Positions 17,604 through 26,251 of a stretch of DNA of 64,000 nucleotides are shown here, one piece after another. Under the pieces are notes generated by a model. It did no database searches and was not told the origin of the DNA. It saw only the letters and a program-made list of their open reading frames with translations. The DNA comes from Rhodovulum adriaticum (GTDB lineage Bacteria > Pseudomonadota > Alphaproteobacteria > Rhodobacterales > Rhodobacteraceae): positions 45,927 to 109,926 of the forward strand of contig NZ_SLXL01000011.1 of NCBI RefSeq assembly GCF_004345735.1, given 5' to 3'. Positions within the stretch are counted from its first letter, which is position 1. Each line of letters opens with the position of its first letter. A program made the position numbers and the translations under genes.

Positions 17604-19352
17604 ATGGCAGACCCGTTCCTGGGTGTTGAATGCTCGGCCACCGGGCGGCGCTGGCGCGGCCCCTCGGCCGAACAGGACCGCCAGGCCGAGGCGCTGGCGC
17701 AGGCCGCGCGCCTGCCCGCGCCGGTCGCCGCTGTTCTGGCCGCGCGCGGCGTGCCGCCCGAGGGCGCCGCGCCCTTTCTGGAGCCGACGCTGAAGGATTT
17801 GCTGCCCGATCCGCTGTCCCTGCGCGACATGGGGGCGGCGGCGGAACGCTTTCTGGCCGCTGTCAGCGGGCGCCAGCGCATCGCCGTGTTCGCCGATTAC
17901 GACGTGGATGGTGGCGCCTCGGCCGCGCTGCTGCTGACCTGGCTGCGCGAGATGGGGTTGGCGGCGACGCTGTATATCCCCGACCGGATCGACGAGGGGT
18001 ACGGCCCCAACGTCCCGGCGATGGAACAGCTTGCCCGCGACCACGACCTGATCGTCTGCGTCGATTGCGGCACCCTGTCCCATGATCCGATCGCGGCGGC
18101 CAGGGGCGCGGACGTGATCGTGCTGGATCACCACCTGGGCGCGGAAACCCTGCCGCCCGCGCTGGCCGTGGTGAACCCCAACCGCCAGGATGAAGATGGC
18201 GATCTGGGGCATCTGTGCGCCGCGGGCGTGGTGTTCCTGATGCTGGTCGAGGTGAACCGCCAGATGCGCGCGGCGGGGATGTCCGGCCCCAATCTGTTGG
18301 CCTTCCTGGACCTTGTCGCGCTGGCGACGGTTGCGGATGTGGCCCCCCTGACCGGCGTCAACCGCGCGCTGGTCCGGCAGGGGCTTAAGGTGATGGCCAA
18401 ACGCGCGCGCCCCGGTCTGGTGGCGCTGGCGGACGTGGCGCGGATGGACAGCGCGCCGACGCCCTATCACCTGGGTTTCCTGTTGGGGCCGCGGGTCAAC
18501 GCGGGCGGGCGCATCGGCAAGGCGGATCTGGGCGCGCGCCTCTTGTCCACCGCCGACCCGGCCGAGGCCGCGGCCATTGCCGAACGGCTGGACCAGCTGA
18601 ACACCGAACGGCGCGAGATCGAGAATGCCGTGCGCGCCGCAGCGCTGGACCAGGCCGAGGCGCGCGGGCTGGATGGCCCACTGGTCTGGGCGGCGGGCGA
18701 GGGCTGGCACCCAGGCGTGGTAGGCATCGTGGCCAGCCGGTTGAAAGAGGCCACCAACCGCCCCGCCGTGGTGATCGGGCTGGACGGGGACGAGGGCAAG
18801 GGATCGGGCCGTTCCATTTCCGGCGTCGATCTGGGCGCGGCGGTCCAGCGGCTGGCGGCAGAGGGGCTGCTGGTCAAGGGCGGGGGGCACAAGATGGCCG
18901 CCGGGCTGACCGTGGCCCGTGACCGGCTGGAAGACGCGATGGAGCGTTTGGGCGAGTTGCTGGCCCGGCAGGGCGCGGGCCAGGCGGGTCCGGCCGACCT
19001 GCGGCTGACCGGCCTGCTGATGCCGGGCGCTGCCACCGTCGAGATGGTCGAGCGGATCGAACAGGCCGGCCCCTTTGGCGCAGGCGCCCCCGCGCCGCGC
19101 TTTGCCTTTGCGGACATGGCGCTGTCCTTTGCCCGGCGGGTGGGGGACAGCCATCTGAAGATCACCTTTGGCGACGGGATGGGCGCCCGGCTGGAGGGCA
19201 TCGCCTTCGGCGCCTTCGACGGTCCGCTGGGCCCCCTGCTGGAGGAGCACGGCGGCGCGCGCTTCCATCTGGCCGGCCGGCTGGACGTCAACACCTGGCG
19301 CGGCCAGGCCCGCGTGCAACTGCGCCTGGAGGACGCCGCTCGCGCCGCCTGA
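17604..19352 (+). CDS. recJ: Single-stranded-DNA exonuclease RecJ
   Basis: A 582-residue DHH-family 5'-3' exonuclease for recombination and mismatch repair. The DHH domain carries FADYDVDG (98-102 DYDVD), VDCGT (153-157) and LDHH (174-177). The later DHHA1 domain has GLVALADVARMD, AAGEGWHPGVVGIVASRLKE and KGSGRSISGVDLG with KGGGHKMAAG. Length is typical. It starts 3 bp after glpX, so the two are likely cotranscribed. Confidence 0.95.
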   Translation: MADPFLGVECSATGRRWRGPSAEQDRQAEALAQAARLPAPVAAVLAARGVPPEGAAPFLEPTLKDLLPDPLSLRDMGAAAERFLAAVSGRQRIAVFADYDVDGGASAALLLTWLREMGLAATLYIPDRIDEGYGPNVPAMEQLARDHDLIVCVDCGTLSHDPIAAARGADVIVLDHHLGAETLPPALAVVNPNRQDEDGDLGHLCAAGVVFLMLVEVNRQMRAAGMSGPNLLAFLDLVALATVADVAPLTGVNRALVRQGLKVMAKRARPGLVALADVARMDSAPTPYHLGFLLGPRVNAGGRIGKADLGARLLSTADPAEAAAIAERLDQLNTERREIENAVRAAALDQAEARGLDGPLVWAAGEGWHPGVVGIVASRLKEATNRPAVVIGLDGDEGKGSGRSISGVDLGAAVQRLAAEGLLVKGGGHKMAAGLTVARDRLEDAMERLGELLARQGAGQAGPADLRLTGLLMPGAATVEMVERIEQAGPFGAGAPAPRFAFADMALSFARRVGDSHLKITFGDGMGARLEGIAFGAFDGPLGPLLEEHGGARFHLAGRLDVNTWRGQARVQLRLEDAARAA

Positions 19353-19428
19353 AAAAAGCGTGGACGGGTTGAAAATTCCTCTTGCGCCCCCCGGCCAGTT
19401 TTCCTAGATAACGCCGCACGCGCTGGAT

Positions 19429-19503
19429 GGCCCGTTCGTCTATCGGTTAGGACGCCAGGTTTTCAACCTGGAAAGAGGGGTTCGATTCCCCTACGGGCTG
19501 CCA
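19429..19503 (+). tRNA. tRNA-Glu (UUC)
   Basis: A 75-nt tRNA with acceptor GGCCCGT pairing with ACGGGCT, anticodon loop TTTTCAA (anticodon TTC) and T arm GGGG-TTCGATT-CCCC. CCA is encoded. The hydrogenase islet begins about 390 bp downstream. Confidence 0.95.
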
Positions 19504-19896
19504 CTTTCTCCAGAATACCGCTATCCTAAAACAGCGCGGGTTATGATCCCCGCTTGCCCTGGAAATGGTTGGCAGGGCTGGTGTTTAACCCCACCGGGTG
19601 TGGCATCTGCGGCCCGCTCAGCCCCGGCCTCTGCCTGATCCTTGCCGGACTGATCGGTCGTGTCCTGTGCCCCGGCGTGGTCTTTGCGGCGATGCCGCTG
19701 GCCTGCGCGTCGCACGATGTGCGGCGAAGCGGCCGTTTGTCCCTGCCTTGCGCTGGATCAATGCCCCTCGCGGCGGCGCGGGTGAGGGTGGCCGTGGCAT
19801 CTGATCCGGCGTCGGACGCCCGCGCAGGCGGAACATCGGCTGCGTTTCGGGCTGCTTCGCCGCCGCGTTTGCCCGGGCGGGAGGAGTGAGCGCAAA
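19504..19896 (+). promoter_or_regulatory. 393-bp leader of the hydrogenase operon, with FNR-like site
   Basis: No gene is supported here; an open frame at 19554-19889 has no family resemblance. A short GCGGG/CCCGC hairpin follows the tRNA. At 19748-19761 TTGCG-CTGG-ATCAA matches the FNR/FnrL consensus TTGAT-N4-ATCAA at 8 of 10 defined bases, about 136 bp before the hydrogenase start. An anaerobic FNR-type activator would suit an oxygen-sensitive enzyme. One such match may arise by chance. Confidence 0.35.
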
Positions 19897-21897
19897 ATGA
19901 CACGCGTGGCATTCGGGGTTTGGGACGGGACCGTTCATGTGGCGGCGCCAGGGGCGGTTGACGATGGGGCCGATCCGCTTGTCCTTGAGAATTTCGACGA
20001 GTTCGACGAAGGCAACGCCATCCGCGCCTTTTTCGGGGATCGCGGTTTTCTGGTGTTCGATGACAGCGTCAGCCTGATCGATGCGCTGTACTACTATATG
20101 GCCAAGGCTGCGGAACAGTCCTGCGGGGCCTGCACCCCATGCCGGATGGGCACGGTTCTGGTGCGCGATGCGCTGGACCGGATGCGGCGGGGGCTGGATG
20201 CGCCGCTGGACCTGGATCAGATCGCCACGCTGGGCGCGCAGATGCGAGAGACCTCTCTCTGCGGCTTGGGGCAGACCTGCGCGGTCGCGCTGCTGGGCGC
20301 GGTGCAGCATTTCCGCGAGCGGCTGGAGGCGGAAACCGCGACGGGCCGGCCGATCAAGGCCCAGCACGGCATGGCCTATGTCACCGCCCCCTGCATCGAG
20401 GCCTGCCCGTCCAAGATCAACGTGCCGCGCTATATCGATTATGTCCGCGATGGCAAACCCGAGAATTCGCTGGGGGTGCTGCTGCAGAAATACCCGATGG
20501 CGGCGACCTGCGGACGGGTCTGCGTGCGCTATTGCGAACAGGCCTGCCGCCGCAAGTTCGTGGACGAGGCCGTCGGCATCAAGACGCTGAAACGCTATGT
20601 CGCCGACCAGCAAAGCGGCCCGCACGCGCTGAAATTCACCCGCGACATGATCCGCAAGCCGCTGAATCCCGACATGCGCGTGGCGGTGGTCGGCGCGGGC
20701 CCGGCGGGGATTTCCTGTGCCTATCACCTGTTGTTGCGCGGCTATCATGTCGATGTGTTCGAAAAATCCAGCCAGGCCGGTGGCATGGCCCAGATCGGCA
20801 TCCCCAGCTACCGCCTGCCCAAGGACACGCTGGCGCTGGAAACCGACATCATCGCGGATCTGGGCGGGCGGTTCCTGTTCGGTCAGCAGCTGGGGCGGGA
20901 CTTCTCGATCGATGATCTGTTCGCGCAGGGGTACAAGGCCGTCTTTCTGGGTCTTGGCTGCCAGGCGGGCTCGCAATTGCGGGTCGAGGGGGAAAACCCC
21001 GCCACCGCGGGCTATTTCAGCGGCATAGATTTCCTGCTGAAGGTGCATGACCACGTCGACGGGATCGCGCCGCTGGCCCTGTCCGGCGAGGTTCTGGTGG
21101 TCGGCGGCGGAAACGTTGCGATGGATTGCGTGCGGTCGGCCCTGCGGCTGGGGGCCGAGAACGTGCATGTCATCTATCGCCGCACGCTTGCCGACATGCC
21201 CGCCGATCCCCATGAAATAGAGGATGCCAAGGCAGAGGGCGTGCGCTTTCACACCCTGTGCAACCCCGTGCGTATCCTAACGGAAAACGGCCGGGTGACC
21301 GGCGTGGAACTGGCCCGGATGGAACAGACCGAACCGGGCGAGAGCGGCCGGCGCAAGGTGCGCCCGATCCCGGGCAGCGAATTCACCATGAAATGCGACG
21401 CGCTGATCGCCGCCATCGGCCAGCAGGTGGAGGACGGCGCGCTGATCGCGGAGGACGGCATCGATCTGGACCGCTGGCAGTGCGTGGCCGCCGACGGCAC
21501 GACGCTGGCCACCTCGCGCCCCGGTGTCTTTGCCGGGGGCGATTGCGTCACCGGGCCGTCCACGCTGATCTACGCCATGGCCGCCGGGCTGAAGGCCGCG
21601 CGCAATATCGACGATTGGGTGCAGCGGGGATCGGTTCGGTTTTTCAAACGCTCGCGCATGCGCAGGCTGATCGCCGACAACCGGATGCTGGCCAATGACG
21701 TGGTCGAAACCCCGGTGCGCAATGCCTATCGCGTCCACAATCCCGAACTGGACCCCGAGTTGCGCAAGCACATGTTCGAAGAGGTCGAACAGACCATCAG
21801 CGCGAAAGAGGCCTATGCCGAGGCGCAGCGCTGCATGCGCTGCTACCGCGTCTATTCCGTCGTCACGAAACACCCGATCCCGGAAGGAGCGCGCTGA
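19897..21897 (+). CDS. Hydrogenase NAD(P)H subunit: NuoF C-terminus fused to GltD-like flavoprotein
   Basis: A 666-residue iron-sulfur flavoprotein. Residues 1-150 match only the C-terminal part of NuoF, with CGACTPC (C76, C79, C82) and C122 or C128 for one [4Fe-4S]. The FMN/NADH-binding part of NuoF is absent. Residues 160-580 are GltD-like: CIEAC and CGRVCVRYCEQAC cysteines, FAD motif VVGAGPAG (264-271) and NAD(P) motif VVGGGN. A late CMRC may add a cluster. It precedes hydA with a TGATG overlap, so it probably passes electrons between NAD(P)H and the hydrogenase. GGGAGGAG sets the start. Confidence 0.85.
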   Translation: MTRVAFGVWDGTVHVAAPGAVDDGADPLVLENFDEFDEGNAIRAFFGDRGFLVFDDSVSLIDALYYYMAKAAEQSCGACTPCRMGTVLVRDALDRMRRGLDAPLDLDQIATLGAQMRETSLCGLGQTCAVALLGAVQHFRERLEAETATGRPIKAQHGMAYVTAPCIEACPSKINVPRYIDYVRDGKPENSLGVLLQKYPMAATCGRVCVRYCEQACRRKFVDEAVGIKTLKRYVADQQSGPHALKFTRDMIRKPLNPDMRVAVVGAGPAGISCAYHLLLRGYHVDVFEKSSQAGGMAQIGIPSYRLPKDTLALETDIIADLGGRFLFGQQLGRDFSIDDLFAQGYKAVFLGLGCQAGSQLRVEGENPATAGYFSGIDFLLKVHDHVDGIAPLALSGEVLVVGGGNVAMDCVRSALRLGAENVHVIYRRTLADMPADPHEIEDAKAEGVRFHTLCNPVRILTENGRVTGVELARMEQTEPGESGRRKVRPIPGSEFTMKCDALIAAIGQQVEDGALIAEDGIDLDRWQCVAADGTTLATSRPGVFAGGDCVTGPSTLIYAMAAGLKAARNIDDWVQRGSVRFFKRSRMRRLIADNRMLANDVVETPVRNAYRVHNPELDPELRKHMFEEVEQTISAKEAYAEAQRCMRCYRVYSVVTKHPIPEGAR

Positions 21898-23756
21898 TGT
21901 GCACCATTGCCCAGACCGGCCAGGACGGTCGCGACCCCGCCGAGGCGACCGTGTCGCTGACCATCAACGGCACCGCCTGCACGGCCTTTCCGAACGAAAC
22001 GATCCTGTCCTGCGCGCGGCGGCACGATCTGTATATCCCGACGCTGTGCGAGTTGGACGATATCGATCACACGCCGGGCACCTGCCGGGTCTGCGTGGTG
22101 GAAATCCTGCAGGCCGGCAAGGAGGCCCCCCAGATCGTGACATCCTGCAACACCCCCGTCCGCGAGGGGATGGAGGTTCAGACCCGCAGCAAGCGCGCGC
22201 GCGACATGCAGCGGTTGCAGGTCGAGTTGTTGATGGCCGATCACCTGCAGGATTGCGCGACCTGCATCCGCCACGGCAATTGCGAGTTGCAGGACCTGGC
22301 CCAGTTCGTCGGCCTGACCGAGAACCGCTTTTTCGACCGCGCGCGGACAGAGGCGCGGCCGATCGACCTGTCCTCGCCCGCGATGGTGCGCGACATGACC
22401 CGCTGTGTGCGCTGCCAGCGTTGCGTCGCCATCTGCCGCCATCACCAGCAGGTCGACGCCCTGGTGATGGAGGGCACCGGCCTGGACCGTGTCGTCGCCC
22501 TGCGTGACGCCGACGATTACCCGAACTCTGTCTGCGTGTCCTGCGGGCAATGCGTGCTGGTCTGCCCGACCGGCGCGTTGGGGGAACGCGACGAAACCGA
22601 CCGCGCGCTGGATTATATCTGCGACCCCGATCTGGTGACCGTGGTGCAATTCGCCCCTGCCGTGCGCGTGGCCTTTGGCGAGGAATTCGGCATGCCCCCC
22701 GGCACCAATGTCGAGGGGCAGATCATCGCCGCCTGCCGCAAGATCGGCGTCGACGTGGTGCTGGACACCAATTTCGCCGCCGATGTGGTCATAATGGAAG
22801 AGGGGACAGAACTGCTGAAGCGGCTGAAGGAGGGGCGGCGCCCGACCTTTACCTCTTGCTGCCCGGCCTGGATCAATTTCGCGGAAATTCACTACCCGGA
22901 AATCCTGTCGATGCTGTCCTCTACCAAGTCGCCCCAGCAGGTGCTGTCAACCATCGCCAAGACCTATCTGCCCGAAAAGCTGGGCGTTGATCCGTCGCGG
23001 ATTCGCGTGATCTCGGTCATGCCCTGCGTGGCGAAAAAGGACGAGGCCGTCCGCCCGCAATTCGTCCATGACGGGCAGCCGGAAACGGATCTGGTGCTGA
23101 CCACCCGCGAATTCGCCCGCCTCTTGCGGCGCGAGGGGATCGATCTGAAGGATATGGAACCGTCCACCTTCGATGTTCCGTACATGAGTGCCTATTCCGG
23201 CGCAGGCGCGATCTTTGGCACCACCGGCGGCGTGATGGAGGCCGCGGTGCGCACGATCTATGCGGTGGTCAACGGGCGCGAACTGGACAGGATCGAACTG
23301 ACCCAGCTGCGCGGCTTTGACGGGATCCGCGAGGCAAGCGTCGATCTGGGCGGCCCGGTTGGCAAGGTCAAGGTCGCGATGGTTCATGGGCTGGGCGACA
23401 CGCGGGCGCTGGTCGAATCCGTTCTCAGCGGGCAGGCCGATTACGATTTCATCGAGGTCATGGCCTGCCCCGGCGGCTGTGTCGATGGCGGCGGGTCGCT
23501 GCGCTCTAAAAAGGCGTATCTGCCGCTGGCGCTGAAACGGCGCGAAACGATCTACGACGTGGATCGGCAGGCCAAGGTGCGCCAGTCGCACAACAATCCG
23601 CAGGTTCAGGCGCTGTACCGCGAGTTTCTGGAGGCGCCGAATTCCGAGATCGCGCACCGTCTGCTGCACACCCATTATCAGGACCGCAGGCACGCGTTGG
23701 AACACACGGTCAAGGAAATCTGGGACGACATCACCATGAGCACGATGGTCTACTAG
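21897..23756 (+). CDS. hydA: [FeFe]-hydrogenase catalytic subunit
   Basis: A 619-residue CpI-like (M3) enzyme that interconverts protons and H2. The N-terminal [2Fe-2S] domain uses C51, C63, C66 and C84. A His-ligated cluster follows (H116, C120, C123, C129), then two [4Fe-4S] motifs near 170-180 and 213-223. The H-domain has L1 TSCCPAW (relay C321, ligand C322), L2 MPCVAK (C377, K380) and L3 EVMACPGGC (C524, C528). The small C-terminal domain LLHTHY is present. After L3 the usual GGGQ is GGGS. Maturases HydEFG are absent from the window. Confidence 0.96.
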   Translation: MCTIAQTGQDGRDPAEATVSLTINGTACTAFPNETILSCARRHDLYIPTLCELDDIDHTPGTCRVCVVEILQAGKEAPQIVTSCNTPVREGMEVQTRSKRARDMQRLQVELLMADHLQDCATCIRHGNCELQDLAQFVGLTENRFFDRARTEARPIDLSSPAMVRDMTRCVRCQRCVAICRHHQQVDALVMEGTGLDRVVALRDADDYPNSVCVSCGQCVLVCPTGALGERDETDRALDYICDPDLVTVVQFAPAVRVAFGEEFGMPPGTNVEGQIIAACRKIGVDVVLDTNFAADVVIMEEGTELLKRLKEGRRPTFTSCCPAWINFAEIHYPEILSMLSSTKSPQQVLSTIAKTYLPEKLGVDPSRIRVISVMPCVAKKDEAVRPQFVHDGQPETDLVLTTREFARLLRREGIDLKDMEPSTFDVPYMSAYSGAGAIFGTTGGVMEAAVRTIYAVVNGRELDRIELTQLRGFDGIREASVDLGGPVGKVKVAMVHGLGDTRALVESVLSGQADYDFIEVMACPGGCVDGGGSLRSKKAYLPLALKRRETIYDVDRQAKVRQSHNNPQVQALYREFLEAPNSEIAHRLLHTHYQDRRHALEHTVKEIWDDITMSTMVY

Positions 23757-23792
23757 GTCGGCCAGGATGTCGGACCAGTAAAGGAGCATGGC

Positions 23793-24800
23793 ATGAGCGT
23801 GCCGCGTCTTGCGCCACCGAATCGCCGCGCCGTCCTGCGCGGCCTGGCGGGCATGGCGGCGGCGGGCCTAGCCCCGCCGCTGGCGGCTGGGGGGCAGGGG
23901 GCGGACCCACTGACGCTGTGGGGGATCCCGGCCACACCCTCGGCGGTGTTCGCGCGGGCCGTGGCCTCGGGCGCCATGCAGGCCGCCGCGCCGGGCGCGC
24001 GGTTCGATGTCTGGAAAAGCACCGATCAGATGCGGGCGGGCATTGCTTCGGGCCGGTTCCGGCTGTTCGCGACCTCTAGCTATGCGGCTGCCAATTTCTT
24101 CAACCGCGGGGCGGGCACCCGGATGGTGAACGTGGTGTCCTGGGGCGTTCTCTATGTGATGGCGCGGGATGAAACGATCACGGGGATCGAGGACCTGGCG
24201 GGCCGCAAGGTGCTGCTTTCGAACAAGAACGAGGCCCCCGACCTGTTGTTCCGCATGGTGTTGGGGTGGGCCGGGCTTGACCCGGCGCGGGACGTGACGC
24301 TGGATTACGTGGGATCGCCCGCAGAGGCGGTGCCGCTGTTTCTGGCCGGACGTGCCGATGTCGCGGTCATGCACGAACCCGCCGCCACCGCCGCGCTGAT
24401 GCGGGCCGCGACCGCCGGGGTGCCGCTGTTCCGGGCGCTGGATGTGACGGAACTGTACGGGCACTACACCGGGCGCGGGCCGCGTATTCCGCAGGTGGGG
24501 CTGGCGGCCAGTGCCGAACTGGTGGAAACCGCGCCTGCGGTCATCGCCGCCGCCCACGCGGCCTGTGTCGAGGCCGGCGCCTGGGTGCGCGCGCATCCGC
24601 AGGCGGCCGGGGCCGCCGCAGGCCCGGCCCTTGGGCTGCCTGCGGATATTGTGGCGCGATCGCTGCCCTTCGTGCATCTTGATGTGACCTCGGCGCGCGA
24701 GGCCCGCGCCGATATCGAGCATTATTTTCAAAACCTCATGGCGCTCGCGCCGGGGATTGTCGCCGGCAGGTTGCCCGAGGCGGATTTCTACTGGGGCTGA
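23793..24800 (+). CDS. Tat-exported substrate-binding protein, NitT/TauT type
   Basis: A 335-residue periplasmic binding protein of the NMT1/SsuA-like class. The leader contains a twin-arginine motif (NRRAVLRG) and a hydrophobic stretch ending LAAGG. The body shows typical features: GRFRLFATSS, IEDLAGRKVLLSN, and VPLFLAGRADVAVMHEPAA. It begins 37 bp after hydA behind AAAGGAG and is followed by the permease and ATPase. The ligand cannot be told from sequence; relatives bind nitrate, taurine, sulfonates, thiamine precursors and other compounds. Confidence 0.85.
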   Translation: MSVPRLAPPNRRAVLRGLAGMAAAGLAPPLAAGGQGADPLTLWGIPATPSAVFARAVASGAMQAAAPGARFDVWKSTDQMRAGIASGRFRLFATSSYAAANFFNRGAGTRMVNVVSWGVLYVMARDETITGIEDLAGRKVLLSNKNEAPDLLFRMVLGWAGLDPARDVTLDYVGSPAEAVPLFLAGRADVAVMHEPAATAALMRAATAGVPLFRALDVTELYGHYTGRGPRIPQVGLAASAELVETAPAVIAAAHAACVEAGAWVRAHPQAAGAAAGPALGLPADIVARSLPFVHLDVTSAREARADIEHYFQNLMALAPGIVAGRLPEADFYWG

Positions 24801-24811
24801 GTGGGGCATTG

Positions 24812-25585
24812 GTGCGCAACAGAAACGGCAATGCGTGGCTGTGGGGCCTGGTCAGCATCGGCCTGTTGCTGGGCCTGTGGGAATGGGGGCATCGGGCCTG
24901 GGGGCCGCTTGTCCTGCCCGGCATCGGCGATACGGCGGGGGCGCTGTGGAGGATGATCCGCGACGGTACCGCCGGGCCTGCGCTGATCGGCACCGCCGGT
25001 CATGCGGCCGCGGGCTGGGCCTGTGGCGTGCTGGCGGGGTTGGCCGCCGGTACGCTGGCCGGGCTGCGCGAGGCGGTCCGGGGCGCGTTTGAGCCGGTTG
25101 CGATCATCCTGCTCGGGGTGCCGGCGATTGCCTGGGTGGTGCTGGCGATCCTCTGGTTCGGCGGGTTCTGGGCAGTGGTCTTCACGGTGGCGGTGGCTAC
25201 CGGGCCTTTGGTTTTTGCCGCCGCGATCCACGGGGTCCAGAGCGTCGATGGCGGGTTGCTGCGCATGGCGCGCGTCTATCGGGTGCCGTTCGCGGCCCGG
25301 CTGTTGCACATGTACGTCCCGCATATGCTGAGCCATGTCTTCCCGGCGCTTGCCACGACGCTGGCCATGTCGTGGAAGGTGGCGGTGATGGCCGAGCTTT
25401 TGTCAGGGGCGGGCGGTATCGGCGACGGGCTGGCAACCGCGCGCGCGCATGTCGATACCGCCGCCATGATGGCTTGGATCGTGGTGGTCGTCGCCGTCCT
25501 GATTGCGGTCGATCTGGTGCTGCTGGCGCCCTTGCAGCGCCGCCTGTGGGTCTGGCGTGACGACGCGCGGAGTTCCGGGCCGTGA
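24812..25585 (+). CDS. ABC transporter permease, NitT/TauT type
   Basis: A 257-residue inner-membrane protein with about six hydrophobic segments. The EAA-type loop resembles the SsuC/TauC family: LPHMLSHVFPALATTLAMSWKVAVMAELLS. The start is GTG 24812 (GTGGGG five bases upstream) or TTG 24809. It overlaps the ATPase gene by 4 bp (GTGA). It forms the channel of the transporter beside hydA. Confidence 0.85.
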   Translation: MRNRNGNAWLWGLVSIGLLLGLWEWGHRAWGPLVLPGIGDTAGALWRMIRDGTAGPALIGTAGHAAAGWACGVLAGLAAGTLAGLREAVRGAFEPVAIILLGVPAIAWVVLAILWFGGFWAVVFTVAVATGPLVFAAAIHGVQSVDGGLLRMARVYRVPFAARLLHMYVPHMLSHVFPALATTLAMSWKVAVMAELLSGAGGIGDGLATARAHVDTAAMMAWIVVVVAVLIAVDLVLLAPLQRRLWVWRDDARSSGP

Positions 25586-26226
25586 CCGGGGCGATGCTGC
25601 GCTTCGCGGGGGTGGACTTTGCCCATGAGGGCCAGCCGGTTCTTCGCGGGCTTGACCTGGCGGTGCCCGAAGGGGGGATCACGGTGATCTCTGGGCCGTC
25701 GGGCAGCGGCAAGAGTACCCTGATCGCCCTTGCCGCAGGGTTGCTGACGCCGGATGCGGGGCGCGTTGACCGGCGCTGCGACAGCTTGGGCGTGGTGTTC
25801 CAGAACCCCGCCTTGCTGCCCTGGAAAACGGCGCAGGAAAACGTTGCCTTTGCCCTGTCCGGGCGTGTCTTGGTCCGGCGCGACCGTCGGGATCGGGCAC
25901 GGGCCGCGCTGGCCGCGGTGGGGCTGGCCCCGGGGGATGCGGACAAGTACCCCCGCCAACTGTCGGGCGGCATGTGCCAGCGGGTCGCGTTGGCCCGCGC
26001 CCTGGTTGTCGAGCCCGATCTGCTGTTGTGCGATGAACCTTTCAGCGCGTTGGACGGCGATCTGCGCCGTGCGCTCTGGCAGGTGCTGGGCGAAATTCAC
26101 CGGCGCAGGGGCCTGACCACCCTTTTGGTCACCCACGACCCCGAAGAGGTGTCCGCGCTGGCCCGCGGGGGGCTGGCGATCTCATGCGGGCGCCTTGATC
26201 GCGATGGGCGCCTTCGGGGCGGATGA
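25582..26226 (+). CDS. ABC transporter ATP-binding protein, NitT/TauT type
   Basis: A 214-residue ABC ATPase. Walker A is GPSGSGKST, the Q-loop VFQNPALLPW, the signature LSGGMCQR, Walker B LLLCDEP and the H-loop VTHD. The GTG start overlaps the permease by 4 bp. It powers the transporter encoded by the two genes before it. The Q-loop text GVVFQNPALLPWKT is characteristic of SsuB/TauB-like proteins. It is convergent with folC. Confidence 0.9.
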   Translation: MTGAMLRFAGVDFAHEGQPVLRGLDLAVPEGGITVISGPSGSGKSTLIALAAGLLTPDAGRVDRRCDSLGVVFQNPALLPWKTAQENVAFALSGRVLVRRDRRDRARAALAAVGLAPGDADKYPRQLSGGMCQRVALARALVVEPDLLLCDEPFSALDGDLRRALWQVLGEIHRRRGLTTLLVTHDPEEVSALARGGLAISCGRLDRDGRLRGG

Positions 26227-26251
26227 TGCGGCGTGTGGTCGATCCGTGGGG

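Noticed and set aside
16278..19319. 1013-codon minus-strand open frame
   Set aside because: It covers glpX and recJ, which are clear; long antisense frames are common in high-GC DNA.
19554..19889. 111-residue open frame before the hydrogenase operon
   Set aside because: No ribosome binding site, no recognisable family, and it would end directly at the next gene's binding site; treated as intergenic.
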